Shown in pieces: positions 8,772 through 17,385 of a DNA stretch of 64,000 nt. The DNA comes from CBCPMX01 sp965120355 (GTDB taxonomy: Bacteria; Bacillota; Clostridia; Oscillospirales; Oscillospiraceae). The position numbers and the translations under genes are program-made. Position 1 is the first letter of the stretch. Every line of letters starts with the position of its first letter. Where the stretch lies: positions 1 to 64,000 of the forward strand of contig CBCPMX010000177.1 in the NCBI GenBank assembly GCA_965120355.1. The letters are read 5' to 3'. Below the pieces are notes generated by a model. The model did no database searches and was not told where the DNA came from. It worked only from the letters and a program-made list of their open reading frames with translations.

Positions 8772-9344
8772 ATGAAAACGACCAATATTATGATCGTTGG
8801 CGTCGGCGGCCAGGGCAGTCTGCTGGCCTCCAAGCTGCTGGGCCATCTGCTGATGGAGCAGGGCTATGACGTCAAGGTTTCCGAGGTGCACGGCATGAGC
8901 CAGCGCGGTGGCAGTGTGGTCACCTACGTCCGCTTTGGTGACAAAGTATACTCGCCCATCATTGATGCCGGCGAAGCGGATTACATCGTCTCTTTTGAAC
9001 TGTTGGAGGCTGCCCGCTGGCTGCCCTATCTGCGGGAAGGTGGTCAAATCATCACCAATACCCAGCAGACTGACCCCATGCCTGTCATCACCGGCGCCGC
9101 CACTTATCCGGAAAACCTGGTGGAAAAGATGAAGGCCACCGGCGCCAAGGTGGACGCATTGGACTGCCTGGCGCTGGCCGAACAGGCTGGTTCCTCCAAG
9201 GCTGTCAACCTGGTCCTGATGGGCCGCGTCGCCCATTATTTCGATCTGCCAGAGGAAGCATGGCAGGAGGCCATTGAGGCCTGTGTGCCGGCCAAGTTCC
9301 TGGAACTGAATCGGAAAGCCTTTGCGCTGGGCCGGCACGCCTGA
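8772..9344 (+). CDS. iorB: Indolepyruvate:ferredoxin oxidoreductase, beta subunit
   Basis: The 190-residue small subunit of the same complex. It belongs to the pyruvate-ferredoxin oxidoreductase gamma-type fold, recognised by the N-terminal VGVGGQGSLLASKLLG loop and the VSEVHGMSQRGGSV stretch. It follows iorA by three bases with GGAGAA upstream. Its length matches stand-alone IorB proteins. Together the pair links phenylalanine, tyrosine and tryptophan catabolism to ferredoxin. Confidence 0.94.
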   Translation: MKTTNIMIVGVGGQGSLLASKLLGHLLMEQGYDVKVSEVHGMSQRGGSVVTYVRFGDKVYSPIIDAGEADYIVSFELLEAARWLPYLREGGQIITNTQQTDPMPVITGAATYPENLVEKMKATGAKVDALDCLALAEQAGSSKAVNLVLMGRVAHYFDLPEEAWQEAIEACVPAKFLELNRKAFALGRHA

Positions 9345-9353
9345 TGAACCTTT

Positions 9354-9393
9354 CGGACTTTGAAAACCCAAGCAATTTGGGTTTCAAAGTCCG
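9354..9393 (+). terminator. Long hairpin after iorB
   Basis: A nearly perfect 17-bp stem, CGGACTTTGAAA... pairing with ...TTTCAAAGTCCG and one bulged base, starts ten bases after the iorB stop. It has no U-run directly after it but is followed 16 bases later by a second, terminator-like hairpin. Confidence 0.55.
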
Positions 9394-9409
9394 GCCAGAT
9401 GATCTTCAA

Positions 9410-9442
9410 GGGGCTGCAAAGTATTTTGCAGCCCCTTATTTT
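9410..9442 (+). terminator. Intrinsic terminator overlapping the GNAT leader
   Basis: GGGGCTGCAAA pairs with TTTGCAGCCCC around a short loop and is followed by TTATTTT. The U-run touches the GGAGGT ribosome site of the acetyltransferase, so this could terminate iorAB transcription or attenuate the next gene. Confidence 0.7.
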
Positions 9443-9454
9443 GGAGGTGTTTGC

Positions 9455-10003
9455 ATGCTGGAAACTGAAAATTTGCAACTCATTCCCGCCGACCCCGCCC
9501 TGGCCGAACAGCTGGCCCAGTATTACCGCCGGAACCGGTCGTTTTTACAGCCCTTTGAACCGCTTCGAGAGGAGGACTTCTATACGGCAGCCTATCAGCG
9601 CGTTCTTCTGGCCCAGGAAGTGGAGGCGGAAAAGCAGCGGCAGGGCTACCGGTTTTATCTCCGTCTGAAGGGCCGGCCGGACCGGCTCATTGGCTGCATT
9701 GGACTGAATCAGGTAGTCTGGGGCGCATTTCGTTCCTGTTTTCTGGGATACAAGCTGGACGCGGAATACGAAGGCCAGGGCTTCATGACCGCCGCCGTAG
9801 CTCTGGTAGTGGAGTATGCCTTTTCCCAGCTCCAGTTGCACCGCCTGGAAGCCAATGTCATGCCCCGCAACAAAGCCTCTTTGCGGGTGCTGGAGAAAAA
9901 CGGGTTTGAAAACGAGGGGCTCTCCCGGGCATATCTATACATCAACGGGGTGTGGGAGGACCATCTCCACATGGTGAAACGAAACGACAGCTTGACGCTT
10001 TAA
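9455..10003 (+). CDS. GNAT-family N-acetyltransferase, RimJ/RimL-like
   Basis: A 182-residue protein of the type that acetylates ribosomal protein N-termini or small amines with acetyl-CoA. The conserved core is visible: GCIGLNQVVWGAF, then GYKLDAEYEGQGFMTAAV (the acetyl-CoA pyrophosphate loop region) and NKASLRVLEKNGFENEG near the end. ATG 9455 follows GGAGGT at 9443-9448; an in-frame start at 9344 would cross two strong hairpins and is rejected. The stop codon TAA at 10001-10003 lies inside the left inverted repeat of a MITE-like element, so the natural C-terminus may have been altered. Substrate unknown. Confidence 0.85.
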   Translation: MLETENLQLIPADPALAEQLAQYYRRNRSFLQPFEPLREEDFYTAAYQRVLLAQEVEAEKQRQGYRFYLRLKGRPDRLIGCIGLNQVVWGAFRSCFLGYKLDAEYEGQGFMTAAVALVVEYAFSQLQLHRLEANVMPRNKASLRVLEKNGFENEGLSRAYLYINGVWEDHLHMVKRNDSLTL

Positions 10004-10167
10004 GGCAACGCCGCACACTTTGGCAAGCCCCTTCGGCTGGAGAGTTTGCGGTGGAAAAAAGGATTTTCCCGCGGGAAGCCTTGGTGTATTTCAAGGGGAA
10101 CTACCGCATTCCCAACGTAAAAGATCAGTTGAAGACCGCAGAGGCAATTGTGTAGTGCTGCCTTAAA
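9999..10167. repeat. MITE-like element with imperfect terminal inverted repeats
   Basis: A 169-bp non-coding segment bounded by TTTAAGGCAACGCCGCAC (9999-10016) and, inverted, TTTAAGGCAGCACTACAC (10167-10150), matching at 14 of 18 positions and perfectly over the outer nine. No reading frame inside looks like a protein, and no obvious target duplication flanks it. It abuts the acetyltransferase 3' end. It is called MITE-like from structure only; a second copy elsewhere would be needed to prove mobility. Confidence 0.45.
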
Positions 10168-10242
10168 CCCTCAAACCCATTTTGCTCTGGCAGAAAACTG
10201 CCACGAGACTGACACGGATTGTGCCAGCCCCGTGGCAAATGC

Positions 10243-12297
10243 TCAGATGCAATTGGCTCTGGCAAAGGCGCTGCGTACGCAGGTCTGCACATTGCCAGTG
10301 GTCTCATTGTCGCCCACGATGGCAAAGTCCGGTGTGACAGCAGACAAGGCCAGTGCCTCGGCATGGCGCGGCTGCATGCCGCCGCAGGCCACGACGCTGT
10401 CACAGGGGAGGAACTGTGTCTGCCCCGCTTTGTCGATGTAGGTTACACCGCCGGCGCTGACGCAGGTGGTGGTAGCCCGCTTGATGGTCTTCAGATTCTC
10501 CAGGTCGTGCCATGCCTTGGCAAACATGGAGTAGTAATGGACGCGGTCCGCCTCAGCGGCCAGCTTGGCCTGCCGGCTCAGCAGCGTCACCTCGTGGCCG
10601 CACTCGGCCAGGTACATGGCCGTTTCCACGCCAATTTCGCCGCCGCCAATGACTACGACACGTTTGCCCAGCTCCTCTTCATGGCCATAGACCTCCAGAG
10701 GGTTCCAGACATTGGACGCCTGTTTTCCATCCACCAGAATGCCTTCCACCGGCGGGAGCTTGGGTGCGGCGCCCATGGCGGCGATGACAGCGTCAAAATG
10801 CTCCGTCTCCAGATCCGCGGCGGTTGGCGCGGTGTGCAGCCGCACCTCCACACCCTGCTTGTCCACCTGCCGGATCAGATAGTCCTTGTAATCCTTCAGG
10901 GGCCACTTGAAGCTGGAGTAATCCGCATGCAGCAGCTGGCCGCCCAGCACGCCGTTCTTTTCAAACAGTACCACCTGATGGCCCCGTTTGCGCAGCTCCA
11001 GAGCGGCAACCATGCCAGACACGCCGCCGCCCACCACGGCCACCTTTTTCACCCGCTTGGGCGGCTGGATCATCCGGTCGATCTTGTGCGCCATGCCAAC
11101 CACCGGATTGACGGAGCACACCGACAGCCATGGACCCTGCATACTCAGGCCGTGGCACCGGTTGCAGCGAATACAGGGCACCACATCGTCGCCGCGGCCG
11201 TCCATGAGCTTTTCCGCATAGTCCGGCTCGCAAATAAACAGACGGCCTGCGCCCACCATATCGGTCTTGCCGGAGGCGATGTACGCCTCTATGTCGTCCG
11301 GGTCCTCATAGCCGCCGATGGGGCAGGTGAGGATCTTTGCCCCGGACTTCTTAACCGCCTCTGCCACCCGCAAAGTGATTGGCGCGTGCCGGGTGGAGTT
11401 AAAGCCGGTGGGGTGGGCAAGATCACCGTCGCCGCCCCGGATCTGCAAAATGTCCACCTTGCCTTCGGCCAACTTGGCGAATTTCACCGTATCCTCGATG
11501 GTGATGCCGCCTTCCTCTTCGCCGGACATCAGCACTTCCACCAGAAAATCCTGACCGTAGGCCTCTTTGATGGCAGCGCAAAGAGCCAGAGGCAGGCGGG
11601 CGCGGTTTTCCATGGGGCCGCCGTATTCGTCTGTGCGATGGTTGCACAGGGGCGACAGGAACTGAGCCAGCATGGGCCCCTGGTAGGCCATGTGCAGGGA
11701 CACGCCGTCAAACCCGCAGTTCACATAGTATTGCAGGCCCTTGACCGCGTCTGCGATAAACTGCTCCATCAGCTCCGGCGTCATCGCCTTCTGTGGTCCC
11801 ATGGCAAATGGCATGGGCGGCATCTCCTCGCCGTCTCCGTCCGGCCCTGGTCCGTCCATGGGGAAAGGCGGCTCGTCATCTTCATCCATAGGCGCCATGT
11901 CGGTCATGGACATATAGGGCCGCTCCGCGTCGCAGACGCCGTAGCCCGCTGGTGCGGCAGGCATATAAGCAATGGTGGCCTTGGAGCCATAGAAATGAAT
12001 GGCCTCAGTGAGCTGGGTCATGTAGTTTTCCAGACTGGGGTCCGATGTATCAAACATAGGGAAGTGAACGCCGTCGCCGAAGCCCTTGCGCTGATTGGGA
12101 TTGGTCCAATTTCCGAAAGTAACCACCGCTGCCCCTGCTTTGGCCACATTCTGCAAGTGGAACATAATTGGATCTGCCGGATACAACTCCGGTCCCTGCA
12201 GGAAATGAGGCAGGGCATTGGCCGACAACAGGCGGCTCTTCAGCACAATGTTCCCAATTTTGACGGGAGACAGAATGTGACGATATGCTTTGCTCAT
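10243..12297 (-). CDS. OYE-family NAD(P)H:flavin oxidoreductase with Fe-S and FAD domains (paralog 1)
   Basis: A 684-residue multidomain reductase like 2,4-dienoyl-CoA reductase, 2-enoate reductase or BaiH. Residues 1-370 are the FMN-binding TIM barrel (HILSPVKIGNIVLKSRL at the start). The cluster motif CIRCNRC-x12-C follows, then an FAD dinucleotide fold (VAVVGGGVSGMVAALEL) and an NAD fold (VVVIGGGEIGVETA). Residues about 135-169 are an acidic, Pro/Met/Gly-rich insertion absent from ordinary family members. It has its own promoter and GGAGG site and is divergent from a MATE pump. Such enzymes reduce C=C bonds of unsaturated acids, steroids or xenobiotics with NADH; the substrate here is unknown. 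Confidence 0.88.
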   Translation of the reverse strand: MSKAYRHILSPVKIGNIVLKSRLLSANALPHFLQGPELYPADPIMFHLQNVAKAGAAVVTFGNWTNPNQRKGFGDGVHFPMFDTSDPSLENYMTQLTEAIHFYGSKATIAYMPAAPAGYGVCDAERPYMSMTDMAPMDEDDEPPFPMDGPGPDGDGEEMPPMPFAMGPQKAMTPELMEQFIADAVKGLQYYVNCGFDGVSLHMAYQGPMLAQFLSPLCNHRTDEYGGPMENRARLPLALCAAIKEAYGQDFLVEVLMSGEEEGGITIEDTVKFAKLAEGKVDILQIRGGDGDLAHPTGFNSTRHAPITLRVAEAVKKSGAKILTCPIGGYEDPDDIEAYIASGKTDMVGAGRLFICEPDYAEKLMDGRGDDVVPCIRCNRCHGLSMQGPWLSVCSVNPVVGMAHKIDRMIQPPKRVKKVAVVGGGVSGMVAALELRKRGHQVVLFEKNGVLGGQLLHADYSSFKWPLKDYKDYLIRQVDKQGVEVRLHTAPTAADLETEHFDAVIAAMGAAPKLPPVEGILVDGKQASNVWNPLEVYGHEEELGKRVVVIGGGEIGVETAMYLAECGHEVTLLSRQAKLAAEADRVHYYSMFAKAWHDLENLKTIKRATTTCVSAGGVTYIDKAGQTQFLPCDSVVACGGMQPRHAEALALSAVTPDFAIVGDNETTGNVQTCVRSAFARANCI

Positions 12298-12340
12298 AAA
12301 ACGCTTCCTCCGATCTTTTCAAACAGTTTGGCTACTTACT

Positions 12341-12369
12341 ATTTTACCTACTGACCAGACAATTGTAAA
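12341..12369 (-). promoter_or_regulatory. Promoter of OYE paralog 1
   Basis: On the minus strand TTTACA, 17 bases and TAAAAT lie about 45 bases before the ATG, a good housekeeping match (5/6 and 5/6). Confidence 0.6.
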
Positions 12370-12428
12370 TCACATTTTGTAGAATTTCTGCGCGTCTATG
12401 TGTCGAAAACCTCCAATTTGTGACCGTC

Positions 12429-12457
12429 TTGTCTTCTCCACGCTGCTGTGCTATAAT
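12429..12457 (+). promoter_or_regulatory. Promoter of the first MATE gene
   Basis: TTGTCT, 17 bases and a perfect TATAAT precede the gene by 40 bases. It faces away from the OYE promoter, forming a divergent pair. Confidence 0.65.
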
Positions 12458-12496
12458 TAATATTTACTGAAACTAATTTTTTGGAGGTCTTTCGTC

Positions 12497-13867
12497 ATGT
12501 CCCAAGAGCTGGACTTTTCACAAGGCAGCATTCCAAAAACCATTACAAGGCTGGCCATTCCCATGATCGGCGCTCAGCTGGTCAACGCGCTGTATTCCAT
12601 TGTGGACCGGATTTATATCGGCCACCTGCCGGATGTGGGGCAATTAGCCCTGACGGGCATTGGACTGTGTTTCCCCGTCACAATGATCATCTCCGCCTTT
12701 GCAGCCCTCATCGGCAACGGCGGCGGTCCGCTTTGTTCCATTCTGCGGGGCCAGCGCAACGATGACGAAGCAGAGAATGTCCTGGGAACCTCACTGACGG
12801 CGCTGGTGATTTTGGGCCTGCTGGTAACCGTGGTCTGTTACGCCATCCGCGAGCCTGTACTATATCTGTTTGGCGCCAGTGAGAACACCTTTTACTATGC
12901 CAATGAATATCTGACCATTTATCTGCTGGGGAGCCTTTCGGTGATGCTGACGCTGGGACTGAACCCGTTCATCAACGCCCAGGGATTCACAAAGACCGGT
13001 ATGATGACCGTGCTCATCGGTGCGGTAGCCAATATCATTCTGGACCCCATTTTCATTTTTGTCTTCGACATGGGCGTTGCAGGCGCAGCCTGGGCCACCA
13101 TTCTGTCCCAGACTATCTCTGCGATCTGGATCATCCTGTTCCTCCTGGGCAAAAAAAATCAAATCCGCCTGCGCTTGGCCAAACTAAAGCCCAAGCCGCG
13201 GGTTCTGGCCAAGGTCTCGGCGCTGGGCTTCTCCACGTTCATTATGAACATCACTGAAAGTGCCATCTCCGCTGTGTTTAACGCTACCCTCAACCAGTTC
13301 GGCGGCGACGTGTATGTGACCACCATGACTGTTGCAACCTCCATTTCTCAAGTCGTACTAATGCCTATGAACGGCTTCGCCCAAGGCGCGCAGCCGGTTA
13401 CCGGCTTCAACTTTGGAGCAGGCTGCTATGACCGTGTGCGGGCCTGTTTTCGGTTCCTGTGCAAATTCTGCTGCACCTACGCAGTGTGTATCTGGGCCCT
13501 CATCATGTTAATTCCAGAAGTGCTGATCTCGATTTTCAACAACGACGCCGCCTTTATTGAGACGGCGACACCCATGATCCGTATTTTCTTCTGCATGCAA
13601 TTCATTATGGCCCTTCAAACAGCACCGCAGAACACCTTTGTAGCCATGGGCGAAGCGAAGAAAGCCACTTTCTTTGCCATTTTCCGCAAGCTGGCGCTAC
13701 TGATTCCCCTGATTCTGATTCTGCCCCGGCTGGGCTTTGGTATCCCCGGCATTTTTGCCGCAGAACCCATCGCTGATACCATTTCCGCCGTCACCTGCTT
13801 CACGACTTTCATGCTGACAGCTTACCGCGACTTAAAGCGGAAGGAAGAGGAAAAGCTGTCTGCCTGA
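12497..13867 (+). CDS. MATE-family multidrug/cation antiporter
   Basis: A 456-residue, 12-helix MATE transporter of the DinF/NorM/MepA type. It begins SIPKTITRLAIPMIGAQLVNALYSIVDR, typical of the first helix, and shows the internal two-lobe repeat, with GFNFGAGCYDRVRAC opening the second half. GGAGGT precedes ATG 12497. It exports organic cations or drugs in exchange for Na+ or H+. Its position between two OYE-type reductases, with divergent promoters, suggests it could remove substrates or products of those enzymes; this is inference. Confidence 0.92.
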   Translation: MSQELDFSQGSIPKTITRLAIPMIGAQLVNALYSIVDRIYIGHLPDVGQLALTGIGLCFPVTMIISAFAALIGNGGGPLCSILRGQRNDDEAENVLGTSLTALVILGLLVTVVCYAIREPVLYLFGASENTFYYANEYLTIYLLGSLSVMLTLGLNPFINAQGFTKTGMMTVLIGAVANIILDPIFIFVFDMGVAGAAWATILSQTISAIWIILFLLGKKNQIRLRLAKLKPKPRVLAKVSALGFSTFIMNITESAISAVFNATLNQFGGDVYVTTMTVATSISQVVLMPMNGFAQGAQPVTGFNFGAGCYDRVRACFRFLCKFCCTYAVCIWALIMLIPEVLISIFNNDAAFIETATPMIRIFFCMQFIMALQTAPQNTFVAMGEAKKATFFAIFRKLALLIPLILILPRLGFGIPGIFAAEPIADTISAVTCFTTFMLTAYRDLKRKEEEKLSA

Positions 13868-14038
13868 TTGCAGCACGTCGCTCCGGGCACAGAAGCGCCC
13901 CGCGCCTTGCGGCGAAAACGCGCAAACCGGGCGCAAGAAAACGCCCAATGCCAACGTGCCTGGCGGATCCTTCCGCAGATAGATAAGCAGCGCGCAGGGA
14001 TCAGTCGAACCAGCTCATGAAATCTCCACAATCGATCT

Positions 14039-14075
14039 GGGGCTGTTGCAATCCACATTGCAACAGCCCCTTTTT
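14039..14075. terminator. Intrinsic terminator between MATE and OYE paralog 2
   Basis: GGGGCTGTTGCA pairs with TGCAACAGCCCC over 12 bp, followed by TTTTT. It can serve the MATE gene and probably the convergent OYE gene. The 170 bases before it (13868-14038) hold no gene. Confidence 0.8.
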
Positions 14076-14111
14076 CGTATTCCCTTTTACATTTTCAGAA
14101 GAGCATGGCCA

Positions 14112-16232
14112 TCAGATCTGCATGGCCACGGCATAGGCATCCCGGATGGCGTGGCGCATGGTGCCAGGCTGGCGGCAATCTCCGATCATATAGAATTCCC
14201 GGGCACAGTTGGCAAAGGAAATGGCCAGCTGGACATTGGGCGAGAAGCCGCCGGTGACCACCACATCGTCACAGGCAACAGTCTTCTGAACCCCCTTCTG
14301 GGTCCGATAGGTGACCTGATGGGGCTCGATTTTCACGGTCTGGGCATTGCGCTTGACCTTAACGCCCAGCTTCGCGGCCTTGCCATTCATATAGCCGATG
14401 GAACGGATGGGGTTCAGATCGTAGGCAATGCGCGCCTGACGGGAGATCTCCGTGACGGTTTTGCCGCACTCGGCCAGATAGCAGGCAGCCTCCGCCGCCG
14501 TGGATGCGCCGCCAATGACCACCACGTTCTGGCCAATCTCATCGGCATGGCCGTAGATGCTGACACCATTCCATTTGGCCGTTTCTGCCCCCTCGATGGG
14601 CGGAAGCTTGGGCGTGGCGCCTACAGCCACCACCACCGCGTCAAAGCCCTCGGCCTGGATCTTGTCCGGCGTGGCAGGGGTATTGAGCCGGACCTCGATG
14701 TCTTTGCGAACCATCTGATTTTTCAGGAAATCCAAATAGCGCTTCAATTCCCACTTGAAGGCGGGATAATTGGCAGATTTAATCTGACCGCCCAGCTCGT
14801 CCGTAGCTTCAAAGATCACCGGCGTGTGGCCCCGCTCCTTGAGCCAAAGCGCACACTTCATGCCGCCGGGGCCGCCGCCGACTACGGCAACCCGCTTGGC
14901 CTTGGTGACCGGCGCAATAAACCGAAACGCCTGGTGCTCCATGCCGATCAGCGGATTGATGGTGCAGTGGCTCATCCAGTCGCCAGTGGAGGAAGTGCCA
15001 CGACAGCAGTGACACTCAATGCAGGGATTCACATCCTCGCCGTTTCCGTCGCGAAGGATATCGCCCAGATTTTCGTTGCAGATCATTAAATGGCCAGGCG
15101 CCACACCGTCCACCTTACCGTCGGCAATGATCTTTTCCAGGCTGTCCAGATCCTTGTAGTATGTGCTGACGAAAATGGGCGTCTCCACACCGCGGGCCTT
15201 CATGCGGGCAGCCGCCTCAGCGGAGTCGCAGACCGGATATGGTTCATGGTCCGCGTGCATAACCCGCAGCTGAATCAAGTCAATGTACGGTGCAATGGCC
15301 TTCAAGAAGATGGCGCATTCTTCCTCGGACAGGCCGTCATCGGAACAGGTGGGACAATTGACCACCAGGAGGAAATCCTCGCCCATGGCTTCGCGAACCC
15401 GGCGGACTACCTCCACCGGGAAGCGCATCCGGTTCTCCAGGCTGCCGCCGTACTCGTCGGTACGCCAGTTCTCTTTGGGATCCAGGAATTTACCGATCAT
15501 GAAGTTGTTCGCTCCAAAATCAATGTATCCGCCGTCAAAATTTAAATTTTTATAGGTTTGTGCGTGTTTTATGGTGGCCTGGATATAATATTCAAACAGT
15601 TCTCCCTTGATCTGCCGCGTTCCCTTCATGGGATTGCCCGGCGCACCGGCCAGTGCCTTCCCCGCCGGAGGATTGTGGGGCTTGGGCATGCCGGGCGCGC
15701 CGTCCAGCAGCTGCTCAATGGGATCCGGACCCTCCATGCCGGGCGGCGGGCCCATCATAGGCGGACCGCCCGGGCCTTCCTCGTCTTCGCCGTCACCGCC
15801 CAGGCCACGGTTCATCAGCTCCAGAAACGGATTAAACTCCCCACGGGGATTGGGGACATCGGGATCGTTGACCTGCAGCGGCAGACGGTTGTCCAGGTTC
15901 AGCTCCGGGCAGACCAGGGAACCATAGTAGTGAACATATTCGGCAAATTGGGTAAACCCGTTCTGGCAGCCTTTATCATCCAGGTCATACATGGCAAAGT
16001 GGCCGCAGTCCATGGCCATATAGCGCTGATCCAGGTTGGTCAGGTCATGGAGCAGGATCAGAGCCACACCATTTTTGCAGCGGTTGGTGTAGAAGGACAC
16101 CACCGGGTCGGAGGGGTACAGCTGGTCCGCCTGCAGAAAATGCGGCTGTGCCACCGGATAGATAAAGCGGGTTTTCAGGACTTTGCTCCTGACGGGCAGA
16201 GGCGAGGTCAGGTGCTGATAGCGTTCAGACAT
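14112..16232 (-). CDS. OYE-family NAD(P)H:flavin oxidoreductase with Fe-S and FAD domains (paralog 2)
   Basis: A 706-residue relative of the gene at 10243-12297 with the same order: TIM barrel, cluster motif C-x2-C-x2-C-x12-C (CIECHCC...), FAD fold (VAVVGGGPGGMKCAL) and NAD fold (VVVIGGASTAAEAA). The start MSERYQHL at 16232 follows GGGAG; the longer frame to 16274 lacks a site. Residues about 143-205 form a Gly/Pro/Met/Glu-rich low-complexity insertion in the barrel, at nearly the same place as in paralog 1 but unrelated in sequence. Expected to reduce activated double bonds using NADH; substrate unknown. Confidence 0.88.
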   Translation of the reverse strand: MSERYQHLTSPLPVRSKVLKTRFIYPVAQPHFLQADQLYPSDPVVSFYTNRCKNGVALILLHDLTNLDQRYMAMDCGHFAMYDLDDKGCQNGFTQFAEYVHYYGSLVCPELNLDNRLPLQVNDPDVPNPRGEFNPFLELMNRGLGGDGEDEEGPGGPPMMGPPPGMEGPDPIEQLLDGAPGMPKPHNPPAGKALAGAPGNPMKGTRQIKGELFEYYIQATIKHAQTYKNLNFDGGYIDFGANNFMIGKFLDPKENWRTDEYGGSLENRMRFPVEVVRRVREAMGEDFLLVVNCPTCSDDGLSEEECAIFLKAIAPYIDLIQLRVMHADHEPYPVCDSAEAAARMKARGVETPIFVSTYYKDLDSLEKIIADGKVDGVAPGHLMICNENLGDILRDGNGEDVNPCIECHCCRGTSSTGDWMSHCTINPLIGMEHQAFRFIAPVTKAKRVAVVGGGPGGMKCALWLKERGHTPVIFEATDELGGQIKSANYPAFKWELKRYLDFLKNQMVRKDIEVRLNTPATPDKIQAEGFDAVVVAVGATPKLPPIEGAETAKWNGVSIYGHADEIGQNVVVIGGASTAAEAACYLAECGKTVTEISRQARIAYDLNPIRSIGYMNGKAAKLGVKVKRNAQTVKIEPHQVTYRTQKGVQKTVACDDVVVTGGFSPNVQLAISFANCAREFYMIGDCRQPGTMRHAIRDAYAVAMQI

Positions 16233-16287
16233 GGTGATTCGCTCCCTTCTGATAAAAAATTGTGATAGTTCCATTAGTGATGATTAT

Positions 16288-16316
16288 ATTATAGAGTTCC
16301 AACGCCGCCTTTGCAA
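16288..16316 (-). promoter_or_regulatory. Promoter of OYE paralog 2
   Basis: On the minus strand TTGCAA, 17 bases and TATAAT, followed by a second overlapping TATAAT-like box, lie about 50 bases before the ATG. Confidence 0.6.
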
Positions 16317-16411
16317 GCCGAATGGACAAATGGAAGGGAGCGGCACAAAAAGGCATACAAACAGCAGAAGGCCAAATCTAGTTTTAAAAATTATATTTCA
16401 TAATTTCTTTG

Positions 16412-16440
16412 TTGACATCTCATAATAAAAGTGCTATCCT
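16412..16440 (+). promoter_or_regulatory. Promoter of the hemolysin-III gene
   Basis: A perfect TTGACA, 17 bases and TATCCT with an upstream TGC lie 46 bases before the ATG. Confidence 0.65.
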
Positions 16441-16486
16441 TAGCGTAGTAAATAATTCCGCCTACCGACCAAGAAAGGGGATTCAC

Positions 16487-17164
16487 ATGAAGGAAAGACT
16501 CAGTGAACAGGGCCGTACCCCCTATGACGGCCTGCGATTCTACTCGGCGCTGACGCACGGGATTGGTGCGTTTATGGCGCTGATGGGGATGCTGGTACTG
16601 CTGACGGCGGCAGTGCAGTTGTCGTTATCCGCTGGAACTATCACGTCTCTGGCCATCTATAGTGTCTCGCTGCTGGCACTGTATACCGCCAGCACTGTAT
16701 ACCACAGCTGGCGCACCTCCGTTCGTGGACGCGGCATTCTGCGAAAACTGGACCATGTGATGATCTATTTCCTCATCGCCGGCACTTATACGCCGGTGTG
16801 TATGGGCCCTCTGGGCGGCACTACCGCTGGCCGCGTGATGTTGGCGGTCATCTGGATTATGGCAATTGCAGGCTCAATTTTCACCATGACGTGGATCAAA
16901 ATGCCCCGGGCTCTGACTGCCGCCATCTATATTGTCATGGGCTGGGTAGCTGTTTTCGCCATTTATCCCCTGTACCACGTCCTCAGCAACCTGTGCTTTG
17001 GCCTGCTGTTGGCTGGCGGACTGCTGTACAGCATCGGCGGCGTGCTCTATGCATTGAAGTGGCCCGGCAAAAATAACCCGCGATTCGGCTGCCATGAGAT
17101 TTTCCATGTGTTCATTATTTTGGGCAGTGTGTGTCATTTTCTGATGATTTACGCGTTTCTGTAA
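16487..17164 (+). CDS. Hemolysin III family membrane protein
   Basis: A 225-residue, seven-helix protein of the HlyIII/PAQR (YqfA/YplQ) family. The conserved metal-site histidines are visible in LTHGIGA, VYHSW and CHEIFHVFIILGSVCHF, and the LDHVMIYFLIAGTYTP signature is intact. ATG 16487 is used because AAAGGGG precedes it by seven bases; a longer frame from 16409 would run through the promoter. The family is implicated in membrane homeostasis; haemolytic activity has been shown for few members. It is transcribed alone and ends before a terminator at 17275-17306. Confidence 0.9.
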   Translation: MKERLSEQGRTPYDGLRFYSALTHGIGAFMALMGMLVLLTAAVQLSLSAGTITSLAIYSVSLLALYTASTVYHSWRTSVRGRGILRKLDHVMIYFLIAGTYTPVCMGPLGGTTAGRVMLAVIWIMAIAGSIFTMTWIKMPRALTAAIYIVMGWVAVFAIYPLYHVLSNLCFGLLLAGGLLYSIGGVLYALKWPGKNNPRFGCHEIFHVFIILGSVCHFLMIYAFL

Positions 17165-17274
17165 GCCGGTGTCCTGTAAGGCGGAAATCCCGTGATAAAA
17201 TTCTCGTTGGCGCTGTCATTTTTCTTGCTTTTTCCCCATAAAAACAGTATCATAAGAGTATACCATTTGTTCCT

Positions 17275-17306
17275 GATTCCCCGACAATGGTCGGGGAATC
17301 TTTTTT
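17275..17306 (+). terminator. Intrinsic terminator after the hemolysin-III gene
   Basis: GATTCCCCGA pairs perfectly with TCGGGGAATC around a 6-base loop, followed by TTTTTT. It also separates the next gene's leader from upstream transcription. Confidence 0.85.
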
Positions 17307-17385
17307 GCAGGCGCAGCCAATACGGAGAAATTTGCCATGGCTAGCGCCGGCGGATTTGTATATGATAGTCTTGGAGGGAATGAGC

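Noticed and set aside
7491..9371. A 626-codon minus-strand frame over iorAB
   Set aside because: The plus strand encodes IorA and IorB with intact cofactor motifs.
10219..12354. A 711-codon open frame opposite OYE paralog 1
   Set aside because: Composition shadow of the minus-strand enzyme, rich in His and Gln as expected for antisense reading.
17330..17370. Promoter directly before the histidine kinase (TATGAT near 17361)
   Set aside because: No -35 element at an acceptable distance was found, so it is not listed.
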